A stretch of DNA of 64,000 nt. Origin: Phaseolus vulgaris. Lineage: Eukaryota > Streptophyta > Magnoliopsida > Fabales > Fabaceae. The notes beneath the pieces were generated by a model. That model saw only the letters and a list, made by a program, of their open reading frames with translations. It did not search any database and had not been told where the DNA came from. The DNA lies in assembly GCF_000499845.2 (NCBI RefSeq), contig NC_023749.2, positions 45,702,108 through 45,766,107 on the forward strand, read 5' to 3'. The translations under genes were made by a program, and so were the position numbers. Positions 23,350 to 34,550 of this stretch are shown one piece after another. Position 1 is the first letter of the stretch. Every line of letters starts with the position of its first letter.

Positions 23350-24442
23350 TGTTGATCAAGTGTGCTCAAGTGCTTTGAAGAATCCAAATCCAAGGTGTTT
23401 GATGAAAGACTGGTGTTGCTGTTGTGTTTGGGTGGGATCTGGGTAGAATAAAGTGTGATCCACTCCTTTGTTGAATCTAAAGCTAATGTGAATTAAAACC
23501 TTTTTGAAATTAAGTGTTTTTCCAACTAAGTGAAAAACAACCTGTTGTTTTGTCGAATCAACCAGTTGTTTTACTCTTAAGAGTTTTTGAAAAGGTTGAA
23601 AGGTGTTTGGTTAGGTTGACTTAACTGTCAAGCCAAAAACAATCGGTTGTTTCATGATTTCAACCAATTGTTTCTTTGAAAATCCTAACAGAATTCAGTT
23701 TTGAATGGTGAATCTGTTTTAAATATTTTCTAACTGAATACGCTCCTTCATTAAATGCTTTGACCAATCTTTAGAAAATATAAATGGTTTGTTTATGTTT
23801 TCAAACAAGTAAGAAACAACTTTGAGAAATTCAGTTTGACAGATTTGATTCTAAGATTTCAAGATTCACATCAAGCTTTGGATTTTCAAGAGAGAGTGGA
23901 ATAGGATTGCAATTGTATTCAATTCAGACTGTACTGTGATCAGGTGTAATCCTTTATAAACCTACTGTATTTTTGGTGTTGTGTTGCCAAGGAGTATTGT
24001 GTGTTCTTGAGGTGTTCAAGATCAATACTCTTGGTGTGGTTTGCCAAAGGTAGTGTGTTTCTTGAAGGGTTCAAGGTCACTACTTTGGTGGTTTGTGTTT
24101 TGTAATCTAGTTTGATTGCTTAGTGGGATTACCGAGTGGTATTTTGGGGACTGGATGTAGCTCTTGGCTTAAGAGTGAACCAATGTAAGTTGTTTGTGTG
24201 ATTCTCTCTTACCCTGGACTCATTTAAATTTTGTTTTAAGCTTAACTGATATAAATAACTGATTGTTTCGAAGAAACAACTAATTGTTTTTCTGTGTATT
24301 GTTGTATATTTGTTTGAGTTCTTGGCTAACTTGATTCCTGTTCTGGATTTATACAAAGAATTTCATTAAACTTGAAAAAGTTTTCAAAAACCCCTTTTAA
24401 ACAATTCACCCCCTCTCTTGTTTAAGGCCATATATTCTAACA
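23350..24442 (+). repeat. Solo LTR (1093 bp), copia SIRE/Maximus-like
   Basis: The segment starts TGTTGATCAAG and ends TTCTAACA, with a perfect 5-bp target-site duplication CTTAG on both sides (23345-23349, 24443-24447). It contains AACCAGTTGTTT-like repeats, a TTTATAAAC TATA-like site near 23953, GGACTGGATGTAGCTCTTGG and a CCCCCTCTTGTTTAAGGCC end. These are features I associate with SIRE/Maximus LTRs. No internal retrotransposon sequence adjoins it, so it is most simply an LTR-LTR recombination product. It interrupts the Ty3 relic at 24443-25900. Confidence 0.85.
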
Positions 24443-25830
24443 CTTAGAAGAAGTCGTCTTCACATAAATCAGCTTGAATGGGTCCAATGTGCACAACCAC
24501 TCAATTCCCATAACGACTTCAGATCCTTCTATAGGTAAGAGATAGAAGGGAATAGTGAAGAGTGAGGTTTGGAGAGATATTTTTACTAAAGAAGAAATGC
24601 CTTGACATGTTATGAAGCCGTCGTTACCAACCATGACTCTAAAAGGTGGGTTGGGTTGAATGAGGAGGTGTATGACAATGTGAAGTTGGAGGATGTTGTG
24701 GGAGCTGCCAGAATCTATAAGAACTGTAACTGGAAAATTGTGGACGAGGCCTTGGAATTTTAAGATTTTAGGTGAAAAGTTTTCTGTAAGGACGTGAGTG
24801 GTATCAGTAGGGTCTTCGTGAACCTCCAAAAGTGTTATATGTCGTCTAAGAGTAGCAGAAACCATGAGGTGGAGCATTTGTGACCTGGGATAAATTTCTC
24901 GCCACAATTATAGCATAGGCCGAGAGTGCGATGCCTCTTGCATTTGTGTGGGATTGAGGCGTTTTATGGGGAGGTTAGGGGTTAGTGACGTGGTGGGCTG
25001 GGAACGGTTAATGGGTGTATGGGTGGGGTTAAAAACATTGGTGTAGGAAGGTCGACAAGCTGGTCTAGGTTTGGAGTCTTTGATTTTATCTCCAATGAGT
25101 ATAGCTAGGTCAATAACTTGGGAGATAGAATAGGGGTTGATGATGGTAAGTTCTTTGTGGATCTCAGGGATAAGACCAGAGATGAAACAATTGAGAATGG
25201 TTTTCGGTGTTAAGTTGTTTACACAATTGCATAGTTTCTCAAATCTGATTTGGTAGTCAGTAATTGTGGTGTGTTGGTGAAGCTTGAATAATCAACTTGG
25301 TGGTTTGTTTTTTAGGAGGAGCCAAAGCATAATTTTAGGGAACGTGTAAAGGAAGGTCAATCGGTAATGAGATAATTGTGATGCATCCACTTAAACCAGC
25401 TAAGTGCTTCTTCTTTCATGTAAAAAGGAACCATAGATAATTTGTTTTCTGGAGAAATATGGTAAAAGTCGAAATATTGTTAAACTTGGAATAACCAATC
25501 CAGTGGTTCTGGTCCTTCAAAAAATGTGAGTTGGAGTTTGGATGGTCGAAGTGATGGGAGAGGGGGTGTTAAATTGTGGGGTTGCATGTGAACTAGTAAA
25601 TGATGAAGACTAAGGAGGAGGTAAAGTAGAAATCTGGTCTTGTAACATAGCAAAGGAGGACTAGAGGAGGTCATTGCGTGCCTCCAGAGTGGTCTGACGA
25701 GCTTCATTGGCCTGCATCTGATATTGAATGACAGTGAGGCGGTCTTGAATGGCTTGAAGAAGGTCTTCAAGGTCTTTGGATTGAGGTTTGGGAGGCATGG
25801 AGCAAGACAGTGAAAGCACCAATGATAGAA
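24443..25830 (-). pseudogene. Ty3 (Tekay/Del-like) gag-protease relic
   Basis: Gag on the minus strand begins around 25800 and reads SLRPSKLQLTFFEGPEPLDW, then LSMVPFYMKEEALSWFKWM near 25440-25380. After ILNCFISGLIPEIHKELT near 25200-25140, a decayed zinc knuckle and a retropepsin follow. The retropepsin (24790-24460) has FPVTVLIDSGSSHNIL, LLPIEGSEVVMGIEWL and CTLDPFKLIYV. Stops such as TGA in ITD-stop-PSFTRSL and several frame changes disable it. Its downstream part (reverse transcriptase onward) is cut off by the solo LTR at 23350-24442 and was not found beyond it. Confidence 0.82.
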
Positions 25831-26060
25831 GAGAGATGAACTACAATAGCTAGTGACGAGTATTAGGGTAAAAATTCTCTCAGCCTTTATTTCCAAAATT
25901 TCTCACTTATATATGTGAGTTTTAGGTTAACAGAGATTAGGTTGAAGGTATCGAGGAAGATCTTTTCCTATGATTAGACTAATATGCGGTGATATGTATT
26001 GAAGGAAGGTTGCTGCAAAATTGAAGATAAATGCATTGATATAAGATTACTGGACCAGTA
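25825..26060 (-). repeat. LTR and primer-binding region of the Ty3 relic
   Basis: On the minus strand, ATTGGTGCTTTCACTG (about 25812-25827) lies just before gag, as in many Tekay-like elements. Upstream of it a palindromic TATA-bearing stretch (CTCACTTATATATGTGAG, 25903-25920) suggests the LTR promoter. Boundaries are approximate and no second LTR was found. Confidence 0.5.
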
Positions 26061-26640
26061 AACTACATAAACAAAAGCAAGCAACATGTGACTATGGATT
26101 TTAGTTGACGTTAACGATGGATCTATCATATAAATGAAAACCCTAATTAGCAATCAAATGAAATGGTTTCTAGAATTTTTGAACCGTTATAAAAAATGAG
26201 CGAACAGAATACAGAACAGAGCAAATAGAATACGAATATGAATGAATGCTAGTGACTCGATTCATCAGGAGCGGTTCATCGAGCTAATGTAAGAGTTGAA
26301 GACAAATATTTTTTCCTTGAACAGAATAGTTTCAAATCAACAACTATTTTTCCTTAAGCAAAAGACTAAATTTGAAAAAAAATATAACTAAATTTAATTT
26401 TTTTAAAATAATATAAAAAATTGTGACAGTGAAAAAAAATATCAATGAAAATATTTCTAACAATTTATTAAAACTGTTAAAAAAATCGCTAATATTTTTC
26501 TTTTGTAGAGTGATTGATATAGCTTGTAGTATTAACTTTAGGATTATAACACCTACGCAATAGCATTCTTACTTTAATAATAAGCATATAAAAACTATTA
26601 TATATATATATAATATAGAATTAGATTTCTCCATTTTGTT
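26061..26640. other. Spacer
   Basis: No coding region. The segment 26390-26515 is repeat-like and ends TTCTTTTGTAGAGTG, faintly similar to a CACTA terminus. A short TA run occurs near 26600. Confidence 0.4.
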
Positions 26641-26649
26641 TAAATATTT

Positions 26650-27402
26650 TATATTACTATTTTATTTTTTTATATTTTAAAATTACAAAAAAAAACTATC
26701 CTTCTTGTACCGGTAGGTCCGTACGACCATGTCGAAGTCCAACGCCTTGTCCAAGCCGATCGAGACCATCACAGCCTAACAGATGACTGACGAACTAATT
26801 AAAGGTCAAACATTAAATAATGCATTCTTAATTACAAATTAAATCCTTAATTAGGCCCAATAATGAAGGGTTCACAATAATTATATAAATAAGCAAAGGT
26901 CTCAAAGGATCAGGTACGTCATCATCTAGTTTTAAACCTTAAGTGTCAAGTGGCGAAGTTTGACTTGAGCGTCGGAGTGCCTTTTGTAGGTACCATCCGA
27001 GTCCAAAGTTCATGGAGACAAGGGGTGGGAGAGTGAGAGGAGCAGAAGGAATTCATTCGAGAGGAAGGAGTGAGGTGTTGACCGACCAACTCAGAAGAAG
27101 TTCAATAGTTCTTTTTGGTTTCAACTCCTTCCAGAACACTTCTATTAAAAATAGTTAAAGAAACTTATAATTTCATTTCATTTATTCTTTTTTCATTCAT
27201 TTAAATTTATAATTTATATTGTTCCTCCAGTATATTTTTTATTAAATACAAATATCAAATATAAAAAATAATACAAATATTGTATTTAAATAAATTATTT
27301 AAATTTACAAATTAATATAAATATTAAATTTTGACTTTATATAATAATAAAGAATGGGTATTATTATTATTGATATAAAGGTTTTCTTAAAGGGTCTTTT
27401 GT
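26650..27402 (+). repeat. Local duplication copy A (interrupted)
   Basis: After removing the solo LTR at 26706-27138, this copy reads TATTTTAAAATTACAAAA, AAACTATCC, ATTAAAAATAGTTAAAGAAA, TTTAAATTTATAATTTATAT and AAAGGTTTTCTTAAAGG in the same order as copy B at 29850-30970. Divergence is moderate. The right-hand part continues after the Mutator-like insertion at 28827. Confidence 0.75.
26706..27138 (+). repeat. Solo LTR (433 bp), Ty3 Tat-like
   Basis: It starts TGTACCGGTAGG and ends CCAGAACA, with perfect 5-bp target-site duplication CTTCT (26701-26705, 27139-27143). TATATAAATAAG near 26882 is a plausible LTR TATA box. CCTTTTGTAGGTACCATC near 26980 is shared, in similar form, with the LTR at 49389. 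The paralogous uninterrupted site near 29895-29910 confirms that this is an insertion. Confidence 0.88.
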
Positions 27403-28827
27403 GGGTAAATTCCCTATCTAGCACCATTTACACTTTTATTTCCCTAACTAGCACCCTTTTGTTTTTATTTCCCTATCTAGCACCCTTTCATTTTTTATTT
27501 CCCTATCTAGCACCATTTCAAAAATAAATTAAAAAATAATAAATTAATTTTTTTTATAATTTTAATTTTGAATGCATTAAAAAATAAATATTTTTAATGT
27601 TTAAAATAGTTAGAAATATAATTAATGAATAAAGAAATAAGTTTTTACAAAATAAAAATAAAAATTAATAAATTTAAAATGTTTAGTTTAAAAATTATTT
27701 TTTTTAAGAATGAATAAAATAAAAAATTAAACTCTACAACAACATAAAAGTTGAATATATAAACATAAATTAGACATAAATTAGTATTTATTTTTATTAT
27801 TATTGATGACATAATTATAAAAAACCAAGTTAAATAAGGATTGATATGGACATAAAAGAACAACATGATCGAAAAAAAATGTTCATATTGTCAAACACCA
27901 GGACACACATAAAGAATATGTCACAACATTACTGGATTGTGCACTTCTCGTCATTAATTATGTTTCATTTTGCACAAACTATTTAATGTACCATTGAAGA
28001 AAATATTCAATGAATGATCATCTTTCATTTATTTTCATTTTTATGATCAACATATACTTATTTAGTATCACCTTATATCTCTTATATTTATCTTATTTGG
28101 ATTTATTTTTATATCTTTTATCTTTATCTTAATTTGTTTTGCCGTTATTTTATATCTTTTATGTTTTTAGTTATTATTTTTTTTCCACTATTCTTTTTTT
28201 TATTGTTGCTGTTTTTATTTTCTAGACTTTTTTTTTTGCTTCTCATTTTTAAGCATTAAGTGTAACATTTACATTAATTATTTTTTTTAGAATTTTGCAT
28301 TTAGAATAGACACTTCAATATTATTTGTGTATCCACTATTAATTAATACTAATTGACTTTGGTTTTTTTGTAATTATGTCATGTATTTTTTACTTGAAAT
28401 TAACATGATTACATCATCTATAATAATAAAAATAAATATTAATTTATGTTTATAGATTCAACTTTTATGTTGTTGTAGGGTTTAATTTTTTATTTTCTTC
28501 ATTCTTAAAAAAAATAATTTTAAACTAAACATTTTAATTTTTTTATTTTATTTTATAAAAACTCATTTCTTTATTCATTAATTATATTTTTAACTATTTT
28601 AAACATTAAAAATATTTATTTTTTAATGTATTCAAAATTAAAATTATCAAAAAATAAATAAATTATTATTTATTTATTTTTGAAATGGTGCTAGATAGGG
28701 AAATAAAAAATAAAAAGGTGCTAAATAGGGAAATAAAAACAAAAGGGTGCTAGATAGGAAAATAAAAACAAAAAGGTGCTAGTTAGGAAAATAAAAGTAT
28801 AAATGGTGCTAAATAGAAAATTTACCC
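27403..28827. mobile_element. Mutator-like element relic with long inverted repeats
   Basis: Left arm 27403 to about 27830 and right arm about 28354-28827 are inverted copies (GGGTAAATT…, …AATTTACCC), roughly 430 and 470 bp long. The right arm has an extra ~34 bp. Each arm starts with four to five tandem ~30-bp subrepeats containing CCCTATCTAGCACC. Flanks are TCTTTTGT on the left and TTTTTTGT on the right. Inside, 27880-27924 reads CSYCQTPGHT-stop-RICHN, a CCHC zinc knuckle like those of MULE transposases or gag proteins. With an 8-9 bp target duplication and long arms, a Mutator-type origin is most likely. No transposase core is present. Confidence 0.75.
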
Positions 28828-28835
28828 TTTTTTGT

Positions 28836-29410
28836 CGTTATAACTTGTCTTAAAGGTTAAAATCACGTGATATAAATAATAAATAAAGTTAAACACGGTT
28901 TGGAAAGGAAGGGGGTACATCGGCACGTAACCAACTTACAATTAGGAAAGTTTGTGTGACTATGACAAACTTAAAGGCTGTTATTATAATTTCTTATAAA
29001 TGTAATTAATACAATTTGAAAGGGGAATGTTACAATGGTAACAAGATCACAAAATTTAGTAGATTTTTAGCAAAAATTAAATGAGGGGGTGCATTTGTAA
29101 TTATAGCAACCCTAAGTGCTGTTGTAATTAGCTATAATAATGTATAAATGTTTTTTGTGTTAATAAAGACAAAATAAATGGAACCCTAACTAAGTAATTA
29201 TAAAATCATATTGATTTGGGTTTTGTGTAATGATGGTTTATTAAGTGAGTATAGATAAACATAATAATATGTTAGTTTCAAATTTAGAATAAAAAACGGA
29301 TCAAATTCAATTTATTTTATTTATTTCTATTGGTTTATTTGACTTCCATTTGTTCATTTTCTCATTTATTTTGATTGGATATAATTAATTTGTTATGCAT
29401 TTCCATAGTA
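28836..29410. other. AT-rich spacer right of the MULE-like element
   Basis: It begins with the right flank of duplication copy A. No coding region recognised. Confidence 0.4.
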
Positions 29411-29411
29411 G

Positions 29412-29441
<30 letters not shown>
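29411..29441. repeat. (TA)n microsatellite
   Basis: TA dinucleotide run of about 15 units. Confidence 0.9.
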
Positions 29442-29447
<6 letters not shown>

Positions 29448-29804
29448 AGCACAACCATTGGAATGGAGTCTATAAGATTAAAATACATTGTTCAATAAAT
29501 TATTAAATGATCAATTTATCAAATGCCTACTGAAAATAAACTTGATACGTTAAGACTAAAATTTCATATTTTAATTCTTAAATGTTACGCAAAAGACAAT
29601 AACTTCGTTTTTTTAATATTTGTGACATGAAATTCATTTTTTTTTCTACTATTTAAATTGATATAAAAAAGGAAGTACTTATTCAAAACATATGTTACAA
29701 TAATTTGAATTATTACAAGTCACTTATTCCCTAAAAAAATAACTGAGTATTATAATATTGAAAATAAATAAAATTATAACTTTAGTAGAGATGGATATGA
29801 CCTT

Positions 29805-29810
<6 letters not shown>

Positions 29811-29854
<44 letters not shown>
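29811..29854. repeat. Compound (TA)n(GA)n microsatellite
   Basis: About 13 TA units pass directly into about 9 GA units. It marks the left edge of duplication copy B. Confidence 0.9.
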
Positions 29855-30980
29855 TTTTTATATTTTAAAATTACAAAAGAGAAAAAGAAAAACTATCCAT
29901 TTATTAAAATAGTTAAGGAAACTCTAAATACTCTATAATATAATTACATTCTTTTTCTTTTTCTCTTTCGTTTAAATTTATAATTTATATTATTTTTCTA
30001 ATATTATTTTTATTCAAAAATATAGATTATGAATGTGAAATATAAAAATAACAATATAAATATTATATTTGTATTTGTATAGACAAAGTGGATCTAGATA
30101 GTACATGAAACTGGTTATACAATTATTGATGTATTTGTTGTCTTTTCGCTTCTCACTTCAAGTCTTCTTCTTAAATTGATGGTACTTGATTGGGGTTGAC
30201 CTGAAAAAGGTACTCCGAGTGTATAGTGAAAACTGATTAAAGCGTACATTACACCTCTGTAGAGAGTTTATTTATACTATTTAGTAATGAGCCTTTAGTG
30301 TGATGAACCGAATCTATCAAATATCAGTGTTGATTGATTTCTAGGAATATTCCCTGATTTATAGGGAGGTATATTTGAAGAATAAATCAACATCTTCTAC
30401 TAATCCATTTAACTGATTTTTCAAAAGTGTCATTGTGGGACATAATCATGATTCATTGGGAGTTTCCATAATTGTTATTACTGTTATTTATTGAATGTCT
30501 TAAATAAAACATAACTATGATTCATTGGAAGTTTTCATAATTGTTATTGCTATTATTTATTGAATGTCTTACATGTATATTGATGTGGTCACTTTGTTAC
30601 TAAAACCGAGTGATTGGTACAATATTTATTAGACAAAAGAAGGTATAATTATTATTATTAAGTAAAGGCGGAGAAGACGTAGCTTTAACATTAGTCGCGT
30701 GGAATTGAAATTGTGGAGAAGAATAATAGAAAATCTTTATGGTGTGAGCATTTTACAAATAAACCAAAAGCTTTGTGAACAAGTGATGCGGAAGGAGTGA
30801 AGTGACGTCTGCATTCTGGTAATGCAAAGACGGCATTTGCGACAAAATGTAAAGAGTTTAGCTTTCACGTGGACAAAGCAAAAAAGTTTACACGGCATGG
30901 ATATCTTACATTATTTTTTTTGTACCATATAACCATATCATACAAAGGTTTTCTTAAAGGCTCTTTTGTCCTTATACCTT
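29850..30980 (+). repeat. Local duplication copy B (empty sites)
   Basis: 29855-30075 aligns with copy A at 26670-27330. At 30944-30975, AAAGGTTTTCTTAAAGG plus CTCTTTTGTCCTTATA aligns with both flanks of the Mutator-like element. Copy B lacks the 433-bp solo LTR and the 1.4-kb element, but has ~0.85 kb of other sequence between the two matching parts. That segment includes a ~63-bp tandem duplication (30440-30502 and 30509-30571). Confidence 0.7.
30440..30571. repeat. Imperfect tandem duplication, period 69 bp
   Basis: The unit ACATAATCATGATTCATTGG… at 30440 recurs at 30509 as ACATAACTATGATTCATTGG…, with a handful of substitutions. Confidence 0.85.
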
Positions 30981-32104
30981 TTCTCCCTCCATCTTTCCAA
31001 TAATCTGAACAAGACAATTTATGGTGAATTGGTTTGGTCTGCTCATATATTCACACATCAGGAGGATCAACCACTCATAATAGTTTCAAGATCCGATAAC
31101 GAGTATTTCACATTTGTGACTAACAACTTGAACAACATGATATGATATGATATGATAGATACAATGAAGTTCTTTTTTAAATTGTGTGTTTTTTAATTCG
31201 ATATGTATTAGACACTGAAACGCGAATAACACTTGTATTATTTGTATAAGTAAATTAATTAAGACATTTTTTTTATTTATGACAACTTTAATACTGTTCT
31301 ATTATAATTTTAAATAAATAAATATAATAATTCTTTAAAAATTTATAATTTATTATAGTATTATGATTGTAAAAATAAATAACAAATACTATATATAATC
31401 AGAAATATTTAAATTATATATGTATTATTGTGAATTTTTTTATTTAATCTTCTATCATATCTTCATATAATGTAATTTGTTAAAGTTGTTAATTCTTTCA
31501 AAAATAAATTTCAAATAAAGTATTTTTTTTATCATTAAGTAATTTGTCAAAGGTGTTAAGTTTTTTAAAATAAATTTTAAATAAAATATTTTTTTCATCA
31601 ATGATGATTATTTCCTTTCATATAATTCATAATGATGTATATATATATAAATCCATATTCGTGTCTTATATTTTGAAGATTGCACATATTGAAGTGACAG
31701 TATTTATATTGTATTTGGTGTCTGTGTCAATATTATGCTACATAGTATCTACACTTATATATAAAGGGGATTTCCCATTATAACCGCTTTTTGGTGTACA
31801 TAATTTTTTCCGATTCTACCCTTATTTAATATATTTCATTTTATTAGGACAATGGAGTATTTTGTCATTTCATATGAATTACTTAAAAAATAAAATTATT
31901 TTAAAATTTTGTAAATTAATATTAATGTACAGTTTTTATACACAAATTGACTCTCCACTCTTCCTTTAATTCCTTATTTTAAGGCAATAACAAGAAGAAA
32001 GAGAAAACATATTCTCACACCTTTCCACGCTAAATCTCATATAAAATAAAATAACCTCCATTTTCAATCACTCCCTTCATTCCATTTCAAGCAACTATAT
32101 TCTT
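30981..32104. other. AT-rich spacer upstream of CLE copy A
   Basis: A TATGA pentanucleotide run occurs at about 31139-31157. No gene recognised. Confidence 0.45.
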
Positions 32105-32450
32105 TGGTAAAACCATTATTATTATTTTTTTGTATCTACCATCAAGTCAATCACAACCTTAACGTGAATGTCATCACACTCTCCGATCTCTAAACTACCA
32201 ATGGAAGAAAAAAAAAATTGAAGAAGAAGAAGAAAGACTTAAACCGGAAAAGAAAAAAAAAGGTTGTTTGATCAATTCATCATTTTTTTTACATATTATT
32301 TTTTGTTTTTCAATTTTGACTCATCCAAAATTATTTTTGTATATATGTTAAATTTCTATCATCGTAAAAGTTGAATAAAAAAAAAAATTCGGATACACAG
32401 ACATCTATTGCACCTGTGTTTTCGCTAGTGAATATAATATTCATAGATCC
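32105..32450 (+). repeat. Distal upstream block shared with CLE copy B
   Basis: The block aligns with 38878-39190. Shared landmarks are GGTAAAA-CAT-ATTATT, CCATCAAGT-AATC, CTTGAAGAAGAAGA-like text, TTTTTTGTTTTTCAATTT, GACTCATC and CTCTATCATCGT-like text. Its right end lies only ~12 bp from the proximal promoter block in this copy. Confidence 0.8.
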
Positions 32451-32461
32451 AAAAGAGGAAA

Positions 32462-32517
32462 ATAAGACAAGTTTACTAAATTGGATTATAGTTATGTGCT
32501 TACAAAGCCTTCCAATA
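32462..32517 (+). promoter_or_regulatory. Conserved proximal promoter block of CLE copy A
   Basis: It contains ATAAGACAAG (32462-32471) and a 37-base segment (32481-32517) ending GCTTACAAAGCCTTCCAATA. The same elements, in the same order, occur upstream of CLE copy B at 41352-41404, where the 37-base segment aligns without gaps. This points to a retained cis-regulatory unit. Confidence 0.65.
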
Positions 32518-32571
32518 GTAAAGTTATACACTACTTTCTACCCTTTGGACGTATGGCTTACAACCTTGGTG

Positions 32572-32583
32572 TATATATATATA
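32572..32583 (+). promoter_or_regulatory. TATA box of CLE copy A
   Basis: TATATATATATA, 106 bases before the ATG at 32689. Copy B has an equivalent TATATATATA 103 bases before its ATG. Confidence 0.6.
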
Positions 32584-32688
32584 GGGTGCATTTGTTATGC
32601 CATTTGCTTCACTCAATTGCAAATCTACAAGCTTTATTCTTAGCTTATTGTACTTGTGTTTATTGCTTGCTAAGTTATTTGTAACAGC

Positions 32689-32934
32689 ATGGGTAGTTCA
32701 ATGAAGCTAAGAGATTGTGTTCTCGTAATAATTGTTCTTGCATTGCTTGTAGTGAATGCAGAGGCAAGACTGGTCCATGAGTTTTCAACACTGAGCAAAA
32801 AGATTAATGGTAAAGTTGGGTTACGTGAATTGATCAACAATGTGCGAAATGGTGAGTGGCACCAAAAGAGGTCAATGCTTGGTGGAAAGTTGGAGAGAGT
32901 TTCACCTGCAGGGCCAGATCCTCAACATCACTAG
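32689..32934 (+). CDS. CLE signalling peptide precursor, 81 aa (C-terminus RVSPAGPDPQHH)
   Basis: Single-exon frame from ATG 32689 to TAG 32932-32934. Residues 1-26 are a signal peptide: basic start MGSSMKLRD, a Val/Leu/Ile-rich core and likely cleavage after NAEA. The mature pro-region includes KKINGK, GLRELINNVRNGEWH and KRSMLGGKLE. The CLE motif RVSPAGPDPQHH is residues 70-81 and reaches the stop codon. It keeps Pro4, Gly6, Pro7 and the HH end but has Ala at position 5, where Gly or Ser is usual. Family role: a secreted ligand of CLAVATA-type receptor kinases. Nodulation, mycorrhizal or nutrient-responsive roles are possible in legumes but are not shown by the sequence. The paralogue at 41583-41831 is identical at 33 of the last 39 residues. 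Confidence 0.92.
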   Translation: MGSSMKLRDCVLVIIVLALLVVNAEARLVHEFSTLSKKINGKVGLRELINNVRNGEWHQKRSMLGGKLERVSPAGPDPQHH

Positions 32935-33720
32935 ACATCTCAAATTGACATGTTTTCTTTATCAATTGCAATGAAACCATAGAACCATGTGTTGCTGGTT
33001 TTAGCATTAATAAAATAAGTTTAAACTATATATATGCATGTACTGCTTTTTGGTATTAAGAATAAGAGTCAATGTCGTGATGAACGTTTTGCTTATGTAA
33101 TGATTATATCATTTGGTGTTTATTTTAAATTATTGTTCATTTATATTTTCTTATTCGTAGGAATGCCCCCATAATATTTTTTTATACATAATGGTGATGA
33201 TCGGCAAGAACATTAATAAAATAAAACATAAAATTATGGGACCGGAGTAGAACCCATGATACAAAAAAGGAAAAGCAAAATGAAAGATTTGGAGCTCATT
33301 CTTGTTCCAAAGAAATCATATCCTATAAAGTTAGGAATCTCATACCATCAAATATAATCTTGTTTACGGTCAAGGTCATAATTAACTGGTTTATCAGCAC
33401 ATAACGTGACATGCATTTATAACATTGTAAAATCAAAGAAGAAACATAGTTGAAGTTTGTTCTAGAGCTTTTCACTCTTTTCGTAATGGATAAAAAATAT
33501 TTGTCTAGTAGATTATCTTTTGAATAGTCTAACAGACCATCTAGAGAAACGTTTTGTTAAACCGTCTAACTGATCGTCTAACAATAAGAATCATAAGCAA
33601 CTTTTCAATTACATTGAGTATTTGTAACTTTCTAAGTTACACATTCTTAACATTCCCCTGAGATTAACTCTCAATAAGAAACAAGGAACACCCTCATATA
33701 GAGCATAAAGATTATATCCT
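32935..33720. other. 3' flank of CLE copy A and spacer
   Basis: An AATAAAATAAG polyadenylation-like signal lies at 33008-33018. Beyond about 33200 no gene is seen. Sequence around 33480-33590 contains repeated GTCTAAC/GTCTAG words, as in some retrotransposon LTRs. Confidence 0.4.
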
Positions 33721-34550
33721 TTGATTGATGTTAATGCCCATATAAAATTCATTTATATCAATTCCTTGCATGTAAAATTATTAAGAGAGCCTCCTAAATA
33801 TCTATTCTTCGCATATTTATAAAATCTCTTTTTCATTATGATTAGATGTTGATAGCAATTAACATTTCAAATCTATTCCTGACATTCAAATATGTTAAGC
33901 ATTATCATTTGGGTCAAGAACTTAGAGATATTTTTCAGTCAAATTTAAGGATCTAAATCATGATAAACAAGCATTATAGATAAGATGACAATACCAATCA
34001 TCAATCAAGAACATAATATTATATTTAAATAACACCTAATTACATAAGAGTTTGAACAAATTCCTCTCAATCTCAAAGGTAAAATTATCCACTCAGTTGG
34101 TCATTACAAGCATGGAAAGCAAGAAAAGAAGATCAAAGATGTTTCTCCTTGACGGTTGCCTCCTCTAGGGTTTTCTAACACTTTCTATTCTCCCAATTGA
34201 TAACTAGGGTTGTGCCTCACGCTTCTTATTTAAGTTAGTTAGGATTAGGCTAAGTGACTTATCGTTTGGGTGTAATTGGGCTCGCTTGGGCGAGTTGGAA
34301 AAAAATAGACTTAACATTCTCCTTTTTATCTTATATATTCTCCTTTTGCCCTTTCATCTCCATTTTTCCTTAAAATCCAAAAATTAACAAAAATTTGGGA
34401 ATAAATCGTTCTTATTCATATTATAATCACAAAATATGTAAAAAGGTCTAAATTCATAAATTAGGGGTTATATTATAGTTATTTTATCAATTAATATTCA
34501 TAAATGTCTGTATTTTAATATGAAATATTACTGAAATATAAGACTTATCA
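33721..34550 (+). repeat. Dispersed LTR-like repeat, copy 1
   Basis: The segment aligns along most of its length with 47420-48272. Shared words include TTAAG, CCTAAATAT, TTCAAATATGTTAA, CATTATCATTT, CATAAGAGTTTGAACA, TTACAAGCATGGAAA, AAGAAAAGAAGATC, AATAAATCGTTCTTATTCAT and an ACTTATCA end. No protein is encoded. An LTR of a Ty3-type element is the likeliest identity, but target duplications were not found. Confidence 0.65.

Noticed and set aside
27645..27866. Open frame on the minus strand inside the inverted repeat
   Set aside because: Lies wholly within the left arm of the Mutator-like element and is Phe/Ile/Asn-biased from composition.
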